Of a stretch of 64,000 nucleotides of DNA, positions 17,651 through 26,452 are shown piece after piece (the first letter of the stretch is position 1; the number at the start of each line of letters is the position of its first letter). Location of the stretch: contig NZ_CAMFKM010000001.1 in the NCBI RefSeq assembly GCF_945957355.1, positions 554,787 through 618,786 of the forward strand, read 5' to 3'. A program made the position numbers and the translations under genes. The notes beneath the pieces were generated by a model. The model ran no database searches. It was not told the origin of the DNA and worked only from the letters and a program-made list of their open reading frames with translations. The DNA comes from an uncultured Reyranella sp. (lineage in GTDB: Bacteria; Pseudomonadota; Alphaproteobacteria; Reyranellales; Reyranellaceae).

Positions 17651-18550
17651 CTATATGGCGGTTCGGCCCGGCCAGCGCAACGAGCGTGCCTGGACCTGGC
17701 CGGCCTGCGGCCCGCCGATCTCGCGCACATCGAGCGTCGGCAAGCGCTTGGTGTAGATCGTGAGATGCAGGATGCCGAGCGGCTCGTAGGGCATGGCCGG
17801 CTCGACGAACAGGCCGCGGCCGGCGTCCCAGGCCGGCGTGGCGTGATGGACGGGCCAGTTGCAGCGGCTGGGCAGCGGTTCGCAGGCGAAGCCCCGGTCG
17901 TACACCAGCACGTTGAGCGCGACCTGGTCGGTCATGTCGGTGGAGCGCTGCAGGGCGTCGCCCAGCAGCCCGGCCCAGCCCTGCCAGTGGGGCGCATCGG
18001 CCGCGAGGGCGAAGACGCCGGCATTGATCAGCGGGTAGCGGATCAGACGTTCGGCCACCTCCCGGCCGAAGGCGGCTTCGAACGCGGCACCGTTTATCGA
18101 CGAGAATTCCTGCCAGGCATGGCGGTAATGCCGCATCGAGCGGTGGATCTCCGGTGCGACGGCCAGCGCCCCCGTCCGCGCGGCGGCGAGGAACAGGGCG
18201 ACCGCGTCGCCCTGCTGCACCCAGCAGTCGCCGTCGATCCAGAGATAGAGGTCGAAGCCCGGAAAGTAGCGCGGCAGGAACGGCCGGGCCGTCAGCGCCT
18301 TGTAGCCATCCTTCAATGTTTCGCGGCCGGGAAACTCGAAGTCCCATTGCGGCACCACCAGGGTGGCGCCGCGCGCGACACACCAGGCCCGCTGATCCTC
18401 CGTCAGCCCGCAATCGAGGACACCCAGCGCCAGCCCGCGGCCCTCCTCCGTCGCCTGCAGCGAGGCGATGCAGTCGCGCATCAGGTCGAAATAGGCGGCA
18501 TCGCCGCCGGTGATGGCAATGGCCCGTTCGGAAGCAGCGGTTTCGGTCAC
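17651..18550 (-). CDS. Putative glycosyltransferase, GT-A fold
   Basis: The roughly 299-residue protein looks like a GT8-type or related GT-A enzyme. The strand-loop FDLYLWIDGDCWVQQGDAV holds a DGD that fits the DxD metal and nucleotide-sugar motif. An acceptor-side block LINAGVFALAAD and a C-terminal H-L-T-I-Y segment follow. The donor and acceptor sugars are unknown. The open frame begins with a TTG at 18598, but the first well-formed start I see is GTG at 18550 (VTETAASERAIAITGGDAAY). This leaves room for a promoter between it and the divergent gene at 18622. It lies 6 bases upstream of dapF and may be the first gene of that transcript. Confidence 0.6.
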   Translation of the reverse strand: MTETAASERAIAITGGDAAYFDLMRDCIASLQATEEGRGLALGVLDCGLTEDQRAWCVARGATLVVPQWDFEFPGRETLKDGYKALTARPFLPRYFPGFDLYLWIDGDCWVQQGDAVALFLAAARTGALAVAPEIHRSMRHYRHAWQEFSSINGAAFEAAFGREVAERLIRYPLINAGVFALAADAPHWQGWAGLLGDALQRSTDMTDQVALNVLVYDRGFACEPLPSRCNWPVHHATPAWDAGRGLFVEPAMPYEPLGILHLTIYTKRLPTLDVREIGGPQAGQVQARSLRWPGRTAI

Positions 18551-18621
18551 GCCACGAAGATGGCGTATCGACAGGCTTTGCGCCACAGTCCGCGCCAACG
18601 AACGCCTCCCTGGGGGAACTC

Positions 18622-19224
18622 ATGGGCAAGCATGTCGACTACTACGTTTCGCTGAATTCGCCGTGGACCTATCTCGGGACCGCGCGCTTCGACGCCATGG
18701 CGAAGAAGCACGGCGCGACGGTCACGATCTGGCCGGTCGATTTCGGCTCGGTCTTCGCGGTTTCGGGCGGCCTGCCCCTGCCCAAGCGCGCCCCGCAGCG
18801 ACAGGCCTATCGCATGATGGAGCTGAAGCGCTGGCGCGACCATCTCGGCGTGAAGACAACGCTGGAGCCCAAATTCTTCCCGGCCAACGAGGTGCCGGCC
18901 GCCAAGTGCGTCATCGCGCTGCGCGAAGAGGGCCGCATGGCGGACGCGATCAAGGTCGCGCACGCGGTGCTGACCGGCCTGTGGGCCGAGGAGAAGAACA
19001 CCGGCGACACCGCGACGCTCCAGGCGATCATCGACGGCTGCGGCCTCGACGGCGCCGCGATCCTGAAGGCCAGTGAGGCGCCGGGCATTGCCGAGAAGCG
19101 CGAGGCCTACACCAGGCACGCGATTTCGCAGGGCGTGTTCGGCGCGCCCTCCTACGTCATCGACGGCGAGATCTTCTGGGGCCAGGACCGGCTCGATTTC
19201 GTCGAGCGCAAGCTCGCGTCCTGA
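18622..19224 (+). CDS. 2-Hydroxychromene-2-carboxylate isomerase-like, DsbA family
   Basis: The 200-residue protein has the kappa-GST/HCCA isomerase layout. The N-terminal thioredoxin strand leads to YYVSLNSPWTYLG, with S13 at the position of the active-site serine instead of a CxxC pair. An all-helical insert follows. The C-terminal thioredoxin half holds GVFGAPSYVIDGEIFWGQDRL. HCCA isomerases act in naphthalene catabolism, but chromosomal relatives are often generic glutathione-dependent isomerases or oxidoreductases. No aromatic-degradation genes are nearby, so the native substrate is uncertain. A GGGGGAA ribosome site precedes the ATG. Confidence 0.85.
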   Translation: MGKHVDYYVSLNSPWTYLGTARFDAMAKKHGATVTIWPVDFGSVFAVSGGLPLPKRAPQRQAYRMMELKRWRDHLGVKTTLEPKFFPANEVPAAKCVIALREEGRMADAIKVAHAVLTGLWAEEKNTGDTATLQAIIDGCGLDGAAILKASEAPGIAEKREAYTRHAISQGVFGAPSYVIDGEIFWGQDRLDFVERKLAS

Positions 19225-19233
19225 TCTTCCGGA

Positions 19234-19890
19234 TTAGGCCCCGCCGAGAAATACCGCCGCCGCCACCGCGATCGTGTTGTTGATGATGTGCGCCACGATC
19301 GTCGGGATCAGCGAGCCGGTGCGCCAGCGTAGCCAGCCGAACCAGAAGCCCAGCGGCAGCACCAGGAGAATGTGCAGGGGCTCGGTATGGGCGGCGGCAA
19401 AGGCCAGCGAACTCAGCACGAAGGCGACGAGGTTGCTCCAGCGCCCGGCCAGCCAGCCATAGAGCAGGCCGCGGAAGACCAGTTCTTCCGTGATCGGCGC
19501 CAGCAGGCCCAGGACGGCCAGGGTCTGGAGCGCCTGGACACCCTGGATGCCCTCGGTGACCTGCCGTACCCCCTCGGGCTGGGGGCCGAGCTGGCTGACG
19601 ACGAAGGACAGGACCGTGGTGCCCAGCACCGCGAACACGATCGGACGCCAGCCGACCGGCCGCAAACCCAGGGCGGCCGGTGCCTTCCGGCCGAGCGGCA
19701 CGACCGAGATCACGAGGCCCAGCAGGCAGATGCCGAAGAAGGCGCTGAGTACCAAAAGATTGCTTCGTTCGGGCAAAAGCCAGAAAACCAGCAGCCCGAT
19801 CAGCGGCGCGACGACCACGAAGGTCAGCACCGACCAGCCCGGAAGGCGCGGCGAATCGTTGTCGTTCAATGGGTTAGCCGGTTCGCCCAA
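19234..19890 (-). CDS. CPBP-family intramembrane glutamic protease
   Basis: The 218-residue membrane protein has about six helices and the CPBP/ABI motifs: LLAPITEELVFRGLLYGWL (EE and R of motif 1) near residue 130, FAAAHTEPLHILLVLPLGFWFG with the motif 2 histidine, and a C-terminal IVAHIINNT histidine motif. These proteins are related to CAAX prenyl proteases. Bacterial roles are mostly unknown. The start is a TTG preceded by AGGAG nine bases upstream; no ATG is available near the conserved region. The ribosome site overlaps the putative ffh promoter on the other strand. Confidence 0.87.
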   Translation of the reverse strand: MGEPANPLNDNDSPRLPGWSVLTFVVVAPLIGLLVFWLLPERSNLLVLSAFFGICLLGLVISVVPLGRKAPAALGLRPVGWRPIVFAVLGTTVLSFVVSQLGPQPEGVRQVTEGIQGVQALQTLAVLGLLAPITEELVFRGLLYGWLAGRWSNLVAFVLSSLAFAAAHTEPLHILLVLPLGFWFGWLRWRTGSLIPTIVAHIINNTIAVAAAVFLGGA

Positions 19891-19895
19891 GCGTT

Positions 19896-19924
19896 TTGAC
19901 TCCTGATGCGGCAGGCTTTATACC
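19896..19924 (+). promoter_or_regulatory. Putative sigma-70 promoter for ffh operon
   Basis: TTGACT (19896-19901) and TATACC (19919-19924) are separated by 17 bases, about 110 bases upstream of the ffh start. The -35 matches five of six consensus positions. Confidence 0.5.
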
Positions 19925-20036
19925 CCGCCGGCTCAATCGGTCGTGCCGATTTACAAGGTTCCCCCTTCGGGGAGCTCCGCTGATCCGCGAAGGTTCGCGC
20001 ATCGGCGCGATACGTCTTTGAGCGAACGGGAGCACG

Positions 20037-21449
20037 ATGTTCGAGGGTCTTAGCAAGCGTCTTGGTGACGTATTCGACAAGCTGAGGGGGCGCGGCGCGC
20101 TTTCCGAGGCCGATGTCGACGCGGCCCTGCGCGAGGTCCGCACCGCCCTGCTCGAAGCCGATGTCGCCCTGCCGGTCGTCCGCCAGTTCATCGAAGAGGT
20201 CCGGCCCAAGGCGATCGGCGCCGATGTCATCCGCTCGGTCACGCCGGGCCAGATGGTCATCAAGATCGTCAACGACCACCTGGTCGAGATGCTGGGCGGC
20301 ACCGTCGCCGACCTCGACCTGGGCGCCATCCCGCCGGTCGTCATCCTGATGGTCGGCCTGCAGGGCTCGGGCAAGACCACCTCCTCGGCCAAGATCGCCT
20401 ATCGCCTGAGCCAGGGCCCGCAGGGCATGGCGGCCGAAATGTTCGGCGGCACCTTCTCGACCCGGCGCAAGGTCATGATGGCCTCGCTCGACACGCGCCG
20501 CCCGGCGGCGCAGCACCAGCTCAAGGTGCTGGGCGAGCAGACCGGCGTTCCGACCCTGCCCATCGTCCCGCTCGAGATGCCGCTCGCCATCACCCGGCGC
20601 GCCCTCGAGACGGCCAAGCGCGAGGGCTTCGACGTCCTCATCCTCGACACGGCGGGCCGGCTCTCGATCGACGAAGAGCTGATGAAGGAGGTCGCCGACA
20701 TCAGCGACCTCGCCAAGCCCAAGGAGACGCTGCTCGTCGCCGACGCCATGACCGGCCAGGACGCCGTGAACGTGGCCAAGGCGTTCAACGACCGGCTGGC
20801 CGTCACCGGCATCGTGCTGACCCGCGTCGACGGCGATGCGCGCGGTGGCGCGGCGCTCTCGATGCGAGCCGTCACCGGCCGCCCGGTCAAGCTGATCGGC
20901 GTCGGCGAGAAGTTCGACGCGCTGGAGCCGTTCCATCCCGACCGCATCGCCTCGCGCATCCTCGGCATGGGCGACATCGTCTCGCTGGTCGAGCGCGCCG
21001 CCGAGACGATCGACAAGGAAGACGCCGAGAAGCTGGCCGCCAAGGTCCGCAAGGGCCAGTTCGACATGGACGACCTGCTCAACCAGCTGCGCCAGCTGCG
21101 CAAGATGGGCGGGCTGTCCGGACTGATGGGCATGCTGCCGGGCGCCATGCAGGCCAAGGCCGCGATGTCCAAGGCCAAGATCGACGAGGGTCAGCTGAAG
21201 CGCCAGGAGGCCGTCATCCTGTCGATGACGCCGAAGGAACGGCGCAACCCCGACCTGATCCACGCCTCGCGCAAGAAGCGCATCGCCAAGGGTTCGGGCG
21301 TGCAGGTGCAGGACGTCAACAAGCTGCTCAAGCAGCACGCCGACATGCTCAAGATGATGAAGCGGGTGAACAAGCTCGGCGAGAAGGGATTCATGCGCAG
21401 CCTGGGTGGTATGGGCGGCATGGGCGGCCCGCCCGGCTTTCCGCGCTGA
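20037..21449 (+). CDS. ffh: Signal recognition particle protein Ffh
   Basis: Ffh binds signal sequences and 4.5S RNA and targets ribosomes to FtsY. The 470-residue product has the N domain (LREVRTALLEADVALPVV), P-loop GLQGSGKTTSSAKIA (107-121), ASLDTRRPAAQHQL, LDTAGRL and TRVDGDARGGAAL. A methionine-rich M domain runs from about 330 to the end, with a GGMGGMGGPPGFPR tail. It heads an operon ffh-rpsP-rimM-trmD-rplS, an arrangement widely conserved in Proteobacteria. No 4.5S RNA gene was recognised nearby. Confidence 0.97.
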   Translation: MFEGLSKRLGDVFDKLRGRGALSEADVDAALREVRTALLEADVALPVVRQFIEEVRPKAIGADVIRSVTPGQMVIKIVNDHLVEMLGGTVADLDLGAIPPVVILMVGLQGSGKTTSSAKIAYRLSQGPQGMAAEMFGGTFSTRRKVMMASLDTRRPAAQHQLKVLGEQTGVPTLPIVPLEMPLAITRRALETAKREGFDVLILDTAGRLSIDEELMKEVADISDLAKPKETLLVADAMTGQDAVNVAKAFNDRLAVTGIVLTRVDGDARGGAALSMRAVTGRPVKLIGVGEKFDALEPFHPDRIASRILGMGDIVSLVERAAETIDKEDAEKLAAKVRKGQFDMDDLLNQLRQLRKMGGLSGLMGMLPGAMQAKAAMSKAKIDEGQLKRQEAVILSMTPKERRNPDLIHASRKKRIAKGSGVQVQDVNKLLKQHADMLKMMKRVNKLGEKGFMRSLGGMGGMGGPPGFPR

Positions 21450-21514
21450 ATATTCGACGAAGTTAGACACATCAGACGTATCGAAATCGAAAGATAGAGA
21501 GAGGACTTGAGAGA

Positions 21515-21889
21515 ATGATCGCAATCCGCATGACCCGGCACGGTGCCAAGAAGCGTCCGTTCTTCCACATCGTCGTGGCCGATTCGCGCAGCCCGCGCGA
21601 TGGCCGCTTCATCGAGAAGCTCGGCACCTACAACCCGCTGCTGCCGCGCGACCATGCCCAGCGCCTGACGCTCGACAAGGAGCGCATCGCGCACTGGCTG
21701 AAGGTCGGCGCGCAGCCGTCCGACCGCGTCGCCAAGTTCCTGTCGCAGGCTGAGCTGATGAAGCCGCGCGAGCGCCGCGAGCAGACCAAGAAGTCCCAGC
21801 CGCGCGCCAAGGCGCAGGAGCGCATGAAGGCCGAGGCTGCTGCGGCCGCTGCCGCTGCGCCGGCCGCCGAGGAAGCCGCGGCCACCTGA
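21515..21889 (+). CDS. rpsP: 30S ribosomal protein S16
   Basis: The 124-residue product has the S16 core: [37 protein letters not shown] at residues 5-41, then [22 protein letters not shown]. The core is followed by an Ala/Lys/Glu-rich C-terminal tail ([18 protein letters not shown]) typical of alphaproteobacterial S16. S16 binds 16S rRNA in the 30S body early in assembly. A GAGAGAGG ribosome site lies upstream. It is followed by rimM, which acts in 30S maturation. Confidence 0.96.
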   Translation: MIAIRMTRHGAKKRPFFHIVVADSRSPRDGRFIEKLGTYNPLLPRDHAQRLTLDKERIAHWLKVGAQPSDRVAKFLSQAELMKPRERREQTKKSQPRAKAQERMKAEAAAAAAAAPAAEEAAAT

Positions 21890-21905
21890 TCGGGTGGCTG
21901 CTTCG

Positions 21906-22445
21906 ATGAGCAAGGGTCGCGTTCTGCTGGGCGTCGTTGCGGCGCCCCACGGGGTCCGCGGACTGGTGCGCATCAGGAGCTTCACCGAGGACCCGATGGC
22001 AATCGCCTCCTACGGCGCGCTGTCGGACGAGAAGGGAACGAAAGAGTACCGGGTCGAGGCGCTGAGCTCCGTAAAGGGCGCGGTCCTGGCCCGGATCGAG
22101 GGCGTAGCCGATCGCACGGCGGCCGAGGCAGTTCGCGGTTTGCGGCTCTATGTGGAGCGCGACCGCCTGCCGGAGACCGCCGAGCGGGAGTGGTACGAGG
22201 CGGACCTGATCGGGCTCGCCGCGTTCGACCGGGAGGGCCGGGATTGGGGGAAGGTCATGGCCTTCCACGATTTCGGCGCCGGACGGACGATGGAAGTGTC
22301 GGGAGGCAGCGCATCGAGGCATTCGGTGATGCTGCCCTTCACCGACGCGGCGGTGCCCGAGATCGACGTCGAGGGCGGCAAGGTTACGGTCGATCCGCCG
22401 GCAGGATTGCTGACGGGTGGGCCGGCGAAGGAGGCGGAGGACTAA
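21906..22445 (+). CDS. rimM: Ribosome maturation factor RimM
   Basis: RimM assists maturation of the 30S head and binds S19. The 179-residue protein has the N-terminal RimM domain ([22 protein letters not shown]) and the PRC-barrel half ([32 protein letters not shown], then [29 protein letters not shown]). I choose the ATG at 21906 before SKGRVLLG; a GTG four codons earlier is also open. TrmD starts two bases after its stop. Confidence 0.93.
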   Translation: MSKGRVLLGVVAAPHGVRGLVRIRSFTEDPMAIASYGALSDEKGTKEYRVEALSSVKGAVLARIEGVADRTAAEAVRGLRLYVERDRLPETAEREWYEADLIGLAAFDREGRDWGKVMAFHDFGAGRTMEVSGGSASRHSVMLPFTDAAVPEIDVEGGKVTVDPPAGLLTGGPAKEAED

Positions 22446-22446
22446 C

Positions 22447-23166
22447 GTGTGGCGCGCGACCGCGCTGACGCTTTTCCCGGAGATGTTTCCGGGCCCGCTG
22501 GGCGAGAGCCTGGCCGGCCGGGCGTTGAAGGAAGGCGTGTGGTCGCTGGAGGCCGTCGACATCAGGCGGTTCGCCGGGGACCGCCATCGTACGGTGGACG
22601 ATGCACCGTTCGGGGGCGGCGCCGGCATGGTGTTGAAGCCCGACGTGCTGTCGGCGGCGATCGAGGCGGTCGCCATGCCGGGAGTGCCGAAGGTCCTGCT
22701 TTCGCCAAGGGGCGCGCCGTTCAGTCAGGCGCGCGGGCGGGAGCTGGCGGCGGGGCCGGGCGTGTTGCTGGTGTGCGGGCGGTTCGAGGGCGTCGACGAG
22801 AGGGTCATCGAGGCCCAGGCGCTGGAGGAGATATCGGTCGGCGATTTCGTGCTTTCGGGCGGCGAGATCGCGGCCATGGCGATGATGGATTGCTGTGTAC
22901 GGCTGCTGCCCGGGGTGATGGGCGCGGCGGACTCGGCGAACGAGGAGAGTTTCGAGGACGGATTGTTGGAGTACCCGCACTACACCCGGCCCGCGACCTG
23001 GGCGGGGCCCGACGGAATCGAGCGGCGCGTGCCGGAGGTTCTGCTCTCGGGTCACCACGGCAAGGTCGCCGAGTGGCGGATGAAGCAGCGGGAAGAGATC
23101 ACGCGGAGGCGGCGGCCCGATCTATGGGCCCGTCGCCGGACCGCAGTTGGAAACGATGAGAAGTGA
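22447..23166 (+). CDS. trmD: tRNA (guanine-N1-)-methyltransferase
   Basis: TrmD makes m1G37 in tRNAs reading CNN and related codons, preventing frameshifts. The 239-residue product begins at a GTG ([19 protein letters not shown]) with a GGAGG site about 10 bases upstream. It has the deep-trefoil-knot SAM site ([15 protein letters not shown] and [12 protein letters not shown]), [11 protein letters not shown], and [12 protein letters not shown]. All are normal for the family. The frame remains open upstream into rimM, but homology begins at this GTG. Confidence 0.96.
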   Translation: MWRATALTLFPEMFPGPLGESLAGRALKEGVWSLEAVDIRRFAGDRHRTVDDAPFGGGAGMVLKPDVLSAAIEAVAMPGVPKVLLSPRGAPFSQARGRELAAGPGVLLVCGRFEGVDERVIEAQALEEISVGDFVLSGGEIAAMAMMDCCVRLLPGVMGAADSANEESFEDGLLEYPHYTRPATWAGPDGIERRVPEVLLSGHHGKVAEWRMKQREEITRRRRPDLWARRRTAVGNDEK

Positions 23167-23182
23167 CGAAAGGATGGATGCG

Positions 23183-23668
23183 ATGAACATTCTCGACGCG
23201 ATCGGCCAGACGACGATCGACAAGGTGCAGGAAGAGCGGCCCGTTCCGTATTTCGAGTCGGGCGACACGCTCAAGGTGCACGTCAAGGTGCAGGAAGGTA
23301 ACCGCGAGCGCCTTCAGGTCTACGAAGGCCTGTGCATCGGCCGCAAGAACGCCGGCGTGAACTCCTCGTTCACAGTGCGCAAGATCAGCTTCAACGAAGG
23401 CGTCGAGCGCGTGTTCCCGCTCTACAGCCCGACCATCTGGGAAATCGAGGTCGTCCGCAAGGGCGTCGTGCGCCGCGCCAAGCTCTACTACCTGCGCGAA
23501 CTGCGCGGCAAGGCGAGCCGCATTGCCGAGGACACGGAGGCCCAGCGCGAGCTGCTCGCCCAGCAGGCGGAGGAGGCTCTGAAGCGTCCGCGCCGCGAGA
23601 AGCTCAAGAAGGAAAAGCCCAAGGAAGAGAAGAACGTCCGCGCCGCCAAGGGCGGCGGAAAGAAGTAG
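23183..23668 (+). CDS. rplS: 50S ribosomal protein L19
   Basis: The 161-residue L19 has [20 protein letters not shown] near residue 25, [21 protein letters not shown], and [19 protein letters not shown] Lys/Glu-rich C-terminal extension ([20 protein letters not shown]) follows, longer than in enteric L19 but usual in Alphaproteobacteria. L19 lies at the 30S-50S interface. I start at MNILDAIGQ because AAGGA is 8 bases upstream; earlier in-frame ATGs would overlap that site or trmD. Confidence 0.95.
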   Translation: MNILDAIGQTTIDKVQEERPVPYFESGDTLKVHVKVQEGNRERLQVYEGLCIGRKNAGVNSSFTVRKISFNEGVERVFPLYSPTIWEIEVVRKGVVRRAKLYYLRELRGKASRIAEDTEAQRELLAQQAEEALKRPRREKLKKEKPKEEKNVRAAKGGGKK

Positions 23669-23678
23669 CAGGCGCAGC

Positions 23679-25124
23679 ATGGCGTTCCGCAAGAAGTCGG
23701 CCACTGAGCCGGCCCCGCCGCCGCCACCGCGGACCCTGTTCGAGAAGATCTGGGACAGCCACGTCGTCCATCGCCAGGACGACGGGACCTGTGTCATCTA
23801 CATCGACCGTCACCTCGTTCACGAGGTGACGAGCCCGCAGGCTTTCGAGGGCCTGCGCATGGCGGGACGGCCGGTGCGCCGCCCCGACGCCACCATTGCG
23901 GTCGCCGACCACAACACGCCGACGACGGACTTCAGCCAAGGCATCGAGGACGAGGAGTCGCGCGTCCAGGTCGAGACGCTCGAGAAGAACGTCGCCGACT
24001 TCCATGTGCCCTACTTCGGCCTGAACGATCCGCGCCGCGGCATCGTGCACGTGATCGGCCCCGAGCAGGGCCTGACCCTGCCCGGCATGACGATCGTGTG
24101 CGGCGACAGCCACACCTCGACGCACGGCGCGTTCGGCGCGCTGGCCTTCGGCATCGGCACCTCCGAGGTCGAGCACGTGCTCGCCACGCAGACGTTGATC
24201 CAGAAGCCGGCCAAGAACATGCGCGTGTCGGTCGAGGGCAGCCTGCCGCTCGGCGTCACGGCCAAGGACGTGATCCTCGCCATCATCGGCAAGCTCGGCA
24301 CCGCCGGCGGCACCGGCTACGTCATCGAGTATGCCGGCCGCGCCATCCGTGAGCTCACGATGGAAGGCCGCATGACGGTCTGCAACATGTCGATCGAAGC
24401 GGGCGCCCGCGCCGGCCTGATCGCGCCCGACGAGACGACCTTCCAGTATCTCCAGGGTCGTCCCTACGCGCCGAAGGGCGGGGCATGGGACCTGGCGCTC
24501 AGCCAGTGGCGCCGCCTGCCGTCGGACAAGGGCGCGCACTTCGACGTGCAGCTCGACCTCAACGCCTCGGACATTCCGCCGATGGTGACCTGGGGCACCA
24601 GCCCGCAGGACGCGCTGCCGATCACCGACGTCGTTCCCGACCCGGCCAATGCGCCGGACGAGAACCGCCGCGAGGCCTGGACCCGGTCGCTGGCCTATAT
24701 GGGCCTGACGCCGGGAACGCGCCTCGTCGACGTGCCGATCGACCGCGTGTTCATCGGCTCGTGCACCAACGGCCGCATCGAGGACCTGCGCGCCGCCGCC
24801 GAGATCGCGCGCGGCCGCAAGGTCGCCTCGACCGTGTCGGCCATGGTCGTGCCGGGCTCCGGCCTGGTGAAGGCCCAGGCCGAGAAGGAAGGTCTCGACA
24901 AGATCTTCCTCGAGGCCGGCTTCGAATGGCGCCTGCAGGGCTGCTCAATGTGCCTGGCGATGAACGCCGATCGCATCGAGCCCGGCCAGCGCTGCGCCTC
25001 GACCTCGAACCGCAACTTCGAGGGCCGTCAGGGCCGCGGCGGGCGCACCCACCTGGTGAGCCCGGCCATGGCCGCCGCCGCCGCCATCCGGGGCACGCTC
25101 GCGGACGTTCGCGACTTCCAGTAA
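23679..25124 (+). CDS. leuC: 3-Isopropylmalate dehydratase large subunit (leucine biosynthesis)
   Basis: LeuC with LeuD isomerises 2- to 3-isopropylmalate using a 4Fe-4S cluster. The 481-residue product has [31 protein letters not shown], and the three cluster cysteines in [13 protein letters not shown] and GCSMCLAMN, then [12 protein letters not shown]. An N-terminal [17 protein letters not shown] lead adds about 15 residues to the usual length. It sits 10 bases after rplS, so leucine synthesis is transcribed here with ribosomal genes, and it is followed by a strong terminator. A second LeuC is at 42467; this copy is the likely biosynthetic one because leuD and leuB follow. Confidence 0.96.
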   Translation: MAFRKKSATEPAPPPPPRTLFEKIWDSHVVHRQDDGTCVIYIDRHLVHEVTSPQAFEGLRMAGRPVRRPDATIAVADHNTPTTDFSQGIEDEESRVQVETLEKNVADFHVPYFGLNDPRRGIVHVIGPEQGLTLPGMTIVCGDSHTSTHGAFGALAFGIGTSEVEHVLATQTLIQKPAKNMRVSVEGSLPLGVTAKDVILAIIGKLGTAGGTGYVIEYAGRAIRELTMEGRMTVCNMSIEAGARAGLIAPDETTFQYLQGRPYAPKGGAWDLALSQWRRLPSDKGAHFDVQLDLNASDIPPMVTWGTSPQDALPITDVVPDPANAPDENRREAWTRSLAYMGLTPGTRLVDVPIDRVFIGSCTNGRIEDLRAAAEIARGRKVASTVSAMVVPGSGLVKAQAEKEGLDKIFLEAGFEWRLQGCSMCLAMNADRIEPGQRCASTSNRNFEGRQGRGGRTHLVSPAMAAAAAIRGTLADVRDFQ

Positions 25125-25150
25125 ACGCCGTCTCATGACGGATGAAAGAC

Positions 25151-25184
25151 GGGCGATGCCGCAGGGCATCGCCCGTTTCTATTT
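25151..25184 (+). terminator. Rho-independent terminator after leuC
   Basis: A perfect 10-bp stem GGGCGATGCC/GGCATCGCCC (25151-25160 and 25165-25174, loop GCAG) is followed by GTTTCTATTT. It lies 26 bases after the leuC stop and should end the ffh-to-leuC transcript. Confidence 0.8.
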
Positions 25185-25247
25185 GCAGTCGGGAACGCTC
25201 ATGGCCAATGTAGCATTCGCTTTCACCAACGAATGTGGGAGAGACAC

Positions 25248-25742
25248 ATGGCCAGCGTCCCCAATTCAGGTTCCGCCGCCCCCCCTCCGCCGCCCGTCTG
25301 GGACGCCCAGCCGGTGGGCACCGCACCGGTCGGATACGGCGGCTTCTGGATCCGCGTCGTGGCCTACATCATCGACGCCATCCTGGTCAGTCTCGTCCTG
25401 GGCGTCGTGACCGCCGTCTTCGGGCTCAAATACATGGACTTCGAGCATCCGGAGAATTTCGACCCGACGGTGAACCTGCTGTCGATCCTCGTCTTCTGGC
25501 TCTATTTCGCCCTGATGGAGAGTTCCGAGCGCGGCGCCACGGTCGGCAAGATGGCGATGGGACTGCGGGTGGTCAGCAACGACGGCAAGAGGATCAGCTT
25601 CCTGAATGCCACGGGGCGGTATTTCGCCAAGATCCTCTCCGGGATGATCTTCTGCATCGGCTACATCATGGTGGCCTTCACCGACCGCAAGCGCGGCCTG
25701 CACGACATGATCGCCAGTACCCTGGTGATCAAGACCCGGTAG
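25248..25742 (+). CDS. RDD-family membrane protein
   Basis: The 164-residue protein has a Pro/Ala-rich N-terminus. An RDD domain starts at [23 protein letters not shown] (Arg and Asp of the RDD signature) near residue 30. The second membrane helix is [17 protein letters not shown], then comes [22 protein letters not shown], and last a helix near [30 protein letters not shown]. The family is of unknown or transport-related function. The ATG at 25248 has GGAGAG upstream. The gene separates leuC from leuD and lies between a terminator and the leuD promoter, so it is probably its own transcription unit or reads into leuD. Confidence 0.87.
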   Translation: MASVPNSGSAAPPPPPVWDAQPVGTAPVGYGGFWIRVVAYIIDAILVSLVLGVVTAVFGLKYMDFEHPENFDPTVNLLSILVFWLYFALMESSERGATVGKMAMGLRVVSNDGKRISFLNATGRYFAKILSGMIFCIGYIMVAFTDRKRGLHDMIASTLVIKTR

Positions 25743-25753
25743 AATCGGACGGC

Positions 25754-25782
25754 TTGACCCCGGCCCGGAAAGCCCGTTTATT
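25754..25782 (+). promoter_or_regulatory. Putative sigma-70 promoter for leuD-leuB, overlapping a hairpin
   Basis: TTGACC (25754-25759) and TTTATT (25777-25782) are spaced by 17 bases, directly upstream of leuD. The spacer and following bases also form an imperfect stem between CCCGGAAAG (about 25765) and CTTTCCGGG (about 25789). Confidence 0.45.
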
Positions 25783-25803
25783 CCGGCCTTTCCGGGAGGT
25801 CTC

Positions 25804-26418
25804 ATGGAAAAATTCACGACGCTGAGCGGCGTCGCTGCGCCGCTGCCCATGGTCAATGTCGACACCGACATGATCATTCCGAAGCAGTTCCTGAAGACCA
25901 TCAAGCGCACGGGCCTGAAGGAAGGCCTGTTCTACGAGATGCGCTGGACGGCGGACGGCCAGAAGAAGGACTTCGTCCTCGACCAGCCGGCCTACCAGAA
26001 CGCCAAGATCATCGTGGCGGGCCCCAACTTCGGCTGCGGCTCGAGCCGCGAGCATGCGCCCTGGGCGCTGCTCGACTTCGGCATCCGCTGCATCATCTCC
26101 GAGGATTTCGCGGACATCTTCTACAACAACTGCTTCAAGAACGGCATCCTGCCGATCAAGGTGCCGAAGGAGATCGTCGACAAGCTGATGGACGATGCCA
26201 GCCGCGGCTCCAACGCCATCATCGAGATCGATCTCGAGAAGCAGGAGATCAAGGGTCCGGACGGCGGCACCGTCCATTTCGACATCGATCCGTTCCGCAA
26301 GAAGTGCCTGATCGAAGGCCTCGACGATATCGGCCTCACCATGGAGAAGAAGTCGGAGATCGACGACTTCGAGCGCCGCCAGAGCGAGTCCCAGCCCTGG
26401 CTGCACAGCGCCGCCTGA
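25804..26418 (+). CDS. leuD: 3-Isopropylmalate dehydratase small subunit
   Basis: The 204-residue swivel-domain subunit has [19 protein letters not shown] near residue 18, [21 protein letters not shown], and [20 protein letters not shown], all typical of LeuD. It completes the enzyme with LeuC at 23679. An AGG-containing ribosome site lies 8-10 bases before the ATG. leuB follows after 34 bases and is likely co-transcribed. The second LeuD at 41852 is clearly divergent in the same motifs. Confidence 0.96.
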   Translation: MEKFTTLSGVAAPLPMVNVDTDMIIPKQFLKTIKRTGLKEGLFYEMRWTADGQKKDFVLDQPAYQNAKIIVAGPNFGCGSSREHAPWALLDFGIRCIISEDFADIFYNNCFKNGILPIKVPKEIVDKLMDDASRGSNAIIEIDLEKQEIKGPDGGTVHFDIDPFRKKCLIEGLDDIGLTMEKKSEIDDFERRQSESQPWLHSAA

Positions 26419-26452
26419 TCACACCGAAAACGATCTGAAGAGAAGCAAGACA

